A program made the translations under genes and the position numbers. The notes under the pieces are model-generated. The model ran no database searches and was not told the origin of the DNA. It worked only from the letters and a program-made list of their open reading frames with translations. A DNA stretch of 64,000 nt from Pseudomonas mandelii (lineage in GTDB: Bacteria; Pseudomonadota; Gammaproteobacteria; Pseudomonadales; Pseudomonadaceae): assembly GCF_900106065.1 (NCBI RefSeq), contig NZ_LT629796.1, positions 6,796,501 through 6,860,500 of the forward strand. Direction: 5' to 3'. Shown here one piece after another: positions 56,505 through 64,000 of the stretch. Numbering within the stretch: position 1 is the first letter of the stretch; every line of letters begins with the position of its first letter.

Positions 56505-57830
56505 ATGGTTAACAATACAAAAATGTCGATGGCCGCTTTAGCGGTGGTGGTCGGCTCCGGACCGTCCATGGTAATGGCGGATGATAAAGCCGAAGGGTTT
56601 ATCGAGGGCAGCAGCCTGACGGTGCTCAACCGTAATTTCTACTTCAACCGTGATCACCGCAATGGCCAGTCCAGCCCCACCGGCAATGGTTATTCAGAAA
56701 CCTGGGCCCATGCAGTGATCAGCAAGTTCGAATCCGGGTTTACCCAAGGCACTGTCGGCGTCGGTGTCGATGCGTTTGCGATGATCGGCTTGAAGCTCGA
56801 CACCGGTGACGGGCGCAACGGTGGCCGTAGTTCGTTTGATGTGCTGCCCGTCAACAGTGATGGCGAGGCGCGGGACGAGTACACCAAGGTCGGTGGAGCC
56901 GCCAAAGTGCGAGCCTTCGATACGGTGGTCAAGGTCGGTGACGTGTTCCCGGCCAACCCGGTGGTGGCGGCAGGTGACTCGCGATTGCTGCCGGAGAGCT
57001 TTCGCGGTGTGACGGCGGTCAACACCAGCCTCGAGGGTCTGTCGGTTCAGGGCGGTCGGCTGCATGCGATGAGCCAACCCGTGTCCAGCGATATGCGCGA
57101 GAACTTCGCCACGTTTTATGCCGGCCCGGTCAATTCGCCATGGATCGCTTACGGTGGCGGCGACTATGCACTGAACAAGAACCTCAGCTTCAGCCTGTAC
57201 TCCAGCCGCCTCAAGGATGCCTGGAATCAGTACTACGCCGGCACTGCCTGGACCTATCCGCTATCGGATGACCTGTCACTGTTTGGCGGCCTGAACTATT
57301 ACAAGGCGGTCGACGAAGGCAAACAACTGCTCGGCAAGTTCGACAACAACATCTGGAGCGGCCGGGTCGGCGTGAAACTCGGCGCGCACTCCGTTGCGCT
57401 TTCACACCAGCGCAACAACGGCAACGACGACTTCGATTACCTGCGTCAATCCGACTCGATCTTCCTCGACAACTCCATCCAGTACAACGACTTCAACTCG
57501 CCCAAGGAACGTTCGTGGATGGCGCGCTACGACCTCGACATGACTACTTACGGCGTACCGGGGCTCTCGTTCATGACTCGTTACGCCCGAGGCACCGACG
57601 CCGATTACACCAACGCCAACGCCGTGTACATGCGCCGCGATGCTGACGGCAATCCACTGACCGACCAGAAGCGCTGGGAACGTGACGTCGAAGTCAAATA
57701 CGTGGTGCAGAGTGGTTCGATGAAAGACCTGTCGCTGCGTTTGCGCCAGGCCACGACGCGCGCCACGGCATTTGAATCGGATTTGAATGAAGTGCGGGTG
57801 ATTGTCGAGTACCCGTTGGCGATTCTCTGA
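56505..57830 (+). CDS. OprD-family outer-membrane porin
   Basis: Substrate-specific porin, 441 residues. After the leader (signal-like, MVNNTKMSMAALAVVVGSGPSMVMA, with an unusually short hydrophobic core) comes ADDKAEGFIEGSSLTVLNRNFYFNRD, the OprD opening. Later blocks include GVGVDAFAMIGLKLDTG, the LPVNSDGEARDEYTKVGGAAKVR loop region and the terminal beta strand ending VIVEYPLAIL. Length is normal. Substrate cannot be told from sequence. AAGGAG lies eight bases upstream of the ATG. Confidence 0.92.
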   Translation: MVNNTKMSMAALAVVVGSGPSMVMADDKAEGFIEGSSLTVLNRNFYFNRDHRNGQSSPTGNGYSETWAHAVISKFESGFTQGTVGVGVDAFAMIGLKLDTGDGRNGGRSSFDVLPVNSDGEARDEYTKVGGAAKVRAFDTVVKVGDVFPANPVVAAGDSRLLPESFRGVTAVNTSLEGLSVQGGRLHAMSQPVSSDMRENFATFYAGPVNSPWIAYGGGDYALNKNLSFSLYSSRLKDAWNQYYAGTAWTYPLSDDLSLFGGLNYYKAVDEGKQLLGKFDNNIWSGRVGVKLGAHSVALSHQRNNGNDDFDYLRQSDSIFLDNSIQYNDFNSPKERSWMARYDLDMTTYGVPGLSFMTRYARGTDADYTNANAVYMRRDADGNPLTDQKRWERDVEVKYVVQSGSMKDLSLRLRQATTRATAFESDLNEVRVIVEYPLAIL

Positions 57831-57894
57831 TCAAGCGGCTGATACACATTCACCTTTAGAAGCTCCTTGCTCCTTTGGTAAGAGGTGAATCTTT

Positions 57895-57919
57895 GGCGTC
57901 CTTCGGGGCGCCTTTTTTA
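57895..57919 (+). terminator. Intrinsic terminator after the porin gene
   Basis: GGCGTCC and GGGCGCC (one G-T pair) form a 7-bp stem with a TTCG loop, followed by seven T. Confidence 0.9.
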
Positions 57920-57932
57920 TGCCTGAGTAAAA

Positions 57933-57970
57933 CCTGCAGGCGTTGCCGAAGGTTCGGCAGCGCCTGCAGG
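57933..57970 (-). terminator. Long palindrome downstream of the DUF2790 gene
   Basis: Two 18-base arms, CCTGCAGGCGTTGCCGAA and TTCGGCAGCGCCTGCAGG, pair with a single mismatch around a 2-base centre. On the minus strand it is followed by TTTT, so it can end the DUF2790 transcript. The very long arm is unusual for a terminator. Confidence 0.6.
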
Positions 57971-57998
57971 GAATCCGGCCCTGGCCATCAGGGCGGTG

Positions 57999-58331
57999 TC
58001 AGCTGCCGCGATTGCGGCAATCCCCCGCCACGGTGTATCTGATGGTGTTGAGTTGGCCTTTCGAGTCTTCATAGGTCATGGCGGCAGGCACCACAGCGCA
58101 AGCCACTTGCGGACGCACAACGCTGACCACTTTAGCCACGTCCAGCTTCATTCCGTATTCGTAGTCCTTGACCTGCGGCGCCGGTTTTCCCTGGTTGGCC
58201 GCGTACTGCTCCATGGCTTTGGTGTTAGCACTCAGCGCCCGCTCGAACGTCCGGTCACCACCCCCCTCGGCAAACACATTCAGGGACATCGCCAGCATGC
58301 CGGCGAACGTCATCAACTGAAGTACTTTCAT
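57999..58331 (-). CDS. DUF2790 family exported protein
   Basis: A 110-residue protein with a signal peptide (MKVLQLMTFAGMLAMSLNVFA). The mature start EGGGDRTFERALSANTKAMEQYAANQGK is the module shared with the neighbouring 66-residue protein; the rest (DYEYGMKLDVAKVVSVVRPQVACAVVPAAMTYEDSKGQ) is the DUF2790 domain with two cysteines (VACAVV, AGDCRN) that may form a disulfide. A start further upstream is excluded by the signal peptide. Function unknown. Confidence 0.82.
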   Translation of the reverse strand: MKVLQLMTFAGMLAMSLNVFAEGGGDRTFERALSANTKAMEQYAANQGKPAPQVKDYEYGMKLDVAKVVSVVRPQVACAVVPAAMTYEDSKGQLNTIRYTVAGDCRNRGS

Positions 58332-58356
58332 ATCCACTCCCTTCCAATCCTGGCTC

Positions 58357-58380
58357 AAAAAAAAGCCCGGCATCGGGACT
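58357..58380 (-). terminator. Intrinsic terminator after the small PtrA-like gene
   Basis: Read on the minus strand, AGTCCCG and CGGGCT form a stem with one bulge and a short loop, followed by eight T. It lies between the two small genes, so each has its own transcript end. Confidence 0.75.
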
Positions 58381-58410
58381 CGATGACAGGCCTGTTCAAG
58401 TGCGATGCGC

Positions 58411-58611
58411 TTACAAGTCGTTGGTGTTGTCGTCTTTCTTTTCATTGACGACGACCGGGTCGCGCGCCTTTTCCTTTGCGACGAACAGCTCTACGGATCG
58501 GTCATTGGCAGTCATCATGCGTTGGAACGTTCGGTCACCGCCGCCTTCGGCCAAGGCCAGAGAAGACATCGCCAACGCTGCTGCAAAGGTACTGATGTGT
58601 GCAAATTTCAT
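58411..58611 (-). CDS. Small exported protein with PtrA-like N-terminal module
   Basis: A 66-residue protein: signal peptide MKFAHISTFAAALAMSSLALA, then EGGGDRTFQRMMTANDRSVELFVAKEKARDP, and a charged tail. The module matches the start of the mature DUF2790 protein beside it (EGGGDRTF.R...AN....E). Databases call such Pseudomonas proteins co-regulatory protein PtrA N-terminal domain proteins, as I recall; PtrA itself is copper-induced. Placed next to a czc efflux operon. Confidence 0.75.
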   Translation of the reverse strand: MKFAHISTFAAALAMSSLALAEGGGDRTFQRMMTANDRSVELFVAKEKARDPVVVNEKKDDNTNDL

Positions 58612-58729
58612 GTTTGATTCCTCGTTTGGTAGCTGACGGAATCAAGGTAACAATCCGAACCTTTCGTGACGGTGGCGCACAAATTACATATCCGTTATGT
58701 GGGGTAGGCAGGTCAGGCCTGAGAAAGAA

Positions 58730-58838
58730 CTGTGGCGAGGGAGCTTGCTCCCGCTGGGGCGCGAAGCGGCCCCCGCTCTTCATCTGAAAAGCGGGGCCTG
58801 CTGCGCAGTCCAGCGGGAGCAAGCTCCCTCGCCACAGG
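58730..58838. repeat. REP doublet (GTGGCGAGGGAGCTTGCTCCC type)
   Basis: CTGTGGCGAGGGAGCTTGCT and GCAAGCTCCCTCGCCACAG are perfect inverse arms around a centre with CCCCGC...GCGGGG. Lies directly after the czcA stop codon on the minus strand. Confidence 0.9.
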
Positions 58839-58846
58839 GTTTGTGT

Positions 58847-63237
<4,391 letters not shown>

Positions 63238-63286
63238 GGAAACTCCTCTGCGCCGTACCGTCGCGCAGTGATCAAAAGGGTGAAAT

Positions 63287-64000
63287 TCAAGGGTTGACGA
63301 CGAGGTCGCCGAAGATCCGTTCGATGCGCACGCGAGCGTCTGTCGCCTCGCTGACGGCCTGGATGTATTGGCTGCGGGCGCTGATCAGAGTGCGCTGGGC
63401 ATCGAGCACGTCGAGAAAACCGAACTTGCCCATTTCGAAGCCGCGCGTGGCGCTCTCAACCGCATTTTGTGCGGCGGGCAGAATGGTCTGATTGAACGCC
63501 TGGACTTCGCCGTTGGCGGTCTGCCACTGCTCAAGGGTGGTCTGGATTTCGGTGCGCAAGCGCAGTTCGGTGGCGTTGCGCAGATCCCGCGCCTGATCGG
63601 TGCGGCGTGCCGCCGCCAGCACGTTGCCCTGATTGCGGTTGAACAGGGGAATCGGCATCGACAGGCCGACGACGTTGACCCGCTCACGCTCGGTTTCGCT
63701 GTATTGGCTGCCGATGCTCACGGTCAGGTCGGGGATGCGCAGGGACTTTTCCAGCCCCAGCGACGCTTCGCGCTGGCTGATCTGGAGCTTGGCCAGGCGC
63801 AGCTCGGCGGTCTCGTCGAGACGCTCAAGCAAACGGGTCGGCGGCGGCACTGTCGGCAGGTTTTGCGTGGCGGTCTGTACGGTGGCCGAGGTCGGCAACG
63901 GTGCGCCCATGACCTGCGCCAGTTGTTGATAAGCGTTGGTCTGATCGCGCTCGGCGCGGCTCAGTTCCAGGCGTACTTCCGAGCGTTGCACATGCGCCCG
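63287..64000 (-). CDS. czcC: CzcC-type outer-membrane factor, C-terminal part (5' end outside window)
   Basis: TolC-family outer-membrane channel for the Czc pump. The frame is still open at the right edge, so the N-terminal signal and first half are missing. The visible 237 residues have the second outer-membrane-efflux repeat: LRIPDLTVSIGSQYSETERERVNVVGLSMPIPLFNRNQGN and the coiled-coil helices ending GFLDVLDAQRTLISARSQYIQAV. It is first in the operon, followed after 49 bases by czcB. Confidence 0.94.
   Translation of the reverse strand, partial: RAHVQRSEVRLELSRAERDQTNAYQQLAQVMGAPLPTSATVQTATQNLPTVPPPTRLLERLDETAELRLAKLQISQREASLGLEKSLRIPDLTVSIGSQYSETERERVNVVGLSMPIPLFNRNQGNVLAAARRTDQARDLRNATELRLRTEIQTTLEQWQTANGEVQAFNQTILPAAQNAVESATRGFEMGKFGFLDVLDAQRTLISARSQYIQAVSEATDARVRIERIFGDLVVNP

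Overview
The window is about 64 kb of chromosome from a Pseudomonas of the fluorescens group. The evidence is the ice-nucleation protein at the left edge, the gene order ftsK-lolA-rarA-crcB-serS-cysG / trxB-aat-bpt-infA / clpA-clpS / cspD / icd-idh / nudJ-mnmA-hflD-purB / aceA / nuoA-N, which is the classical Pseudomonas order, the fused nuoCD, the high-GC codon use, and ten paired REP palindromes between genes. Most of the window is core genome. Accessory or niche genes sit at the two ends and just after nuoN.

Left part (1-13 kb): the 3' end of an ice-nucleation gene (six water-organising coils, twelve R-coils and the cap are visible), gamma-glutamyltransferase, O6-methylguanine methyltransferase, a NudK-type Nudix enzyme, and a two-gene chitin operon (AA10 lytic polysaccharide monooxygenase then GH18 chitinase) in which neither protein has a signal peptide. 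Then come a hemerythrin-like protein, an acetyltransferase, small hypotheticals, a YoaK-type membrane protein, the tusDCBE sulfur relay with a trpD2/ybiB-like gene, and a glutathionyl-hydroquinone reductase.

Middle (13-38 kb): siroheme synthase, SerRS, fluoride exporter, RarA, LolA and FtsK on the minus strand; thioredoxin reductase, both N-degron transferases (Aat and Bpt) and IF-1 on the plus strand; ClpA and ClpS; CspD; two unrelated isocitrate dehydrogenases back to back; the nudJ-mnmA-hflD-purB cluster; a ribosomal-oxygenase-type cupin with an acetyltransferase; and a small secreted protein resembling part of a secretin.

Right part (38-64 kb): isocitrate lyase, the complete 13-gene nuo operon for respiratory complex I, a toxin-antitoxin pair, an OprD-type porin, two small secreted proteins sharing an N-terminal module, and a CzcCBA heavy-metal efflux operon whose czcC runs off the window.

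Several genes work together. TusDCB-TusE hand sulfur to MnmA for tRNA 2-thiouridine. Aat and Bpt mark proteins that ClpS delivers to ClpA. Icd, Idh and AceA compete for isocitrate, and the TCA flux they set feeds NADH to complex I. I found no CRISPR array, tRNA, rRNA, prophage or insertion sequence. The observations most worth following are the signal-less, cysteine-poor LPMO/chitinase operon, the stand-alone secretin-like protein, the Fur-box-like site before nuoA, the inverted repeat before aceA, the hairpin between nuoF and nuoG, and the small-protein pair next to czc.
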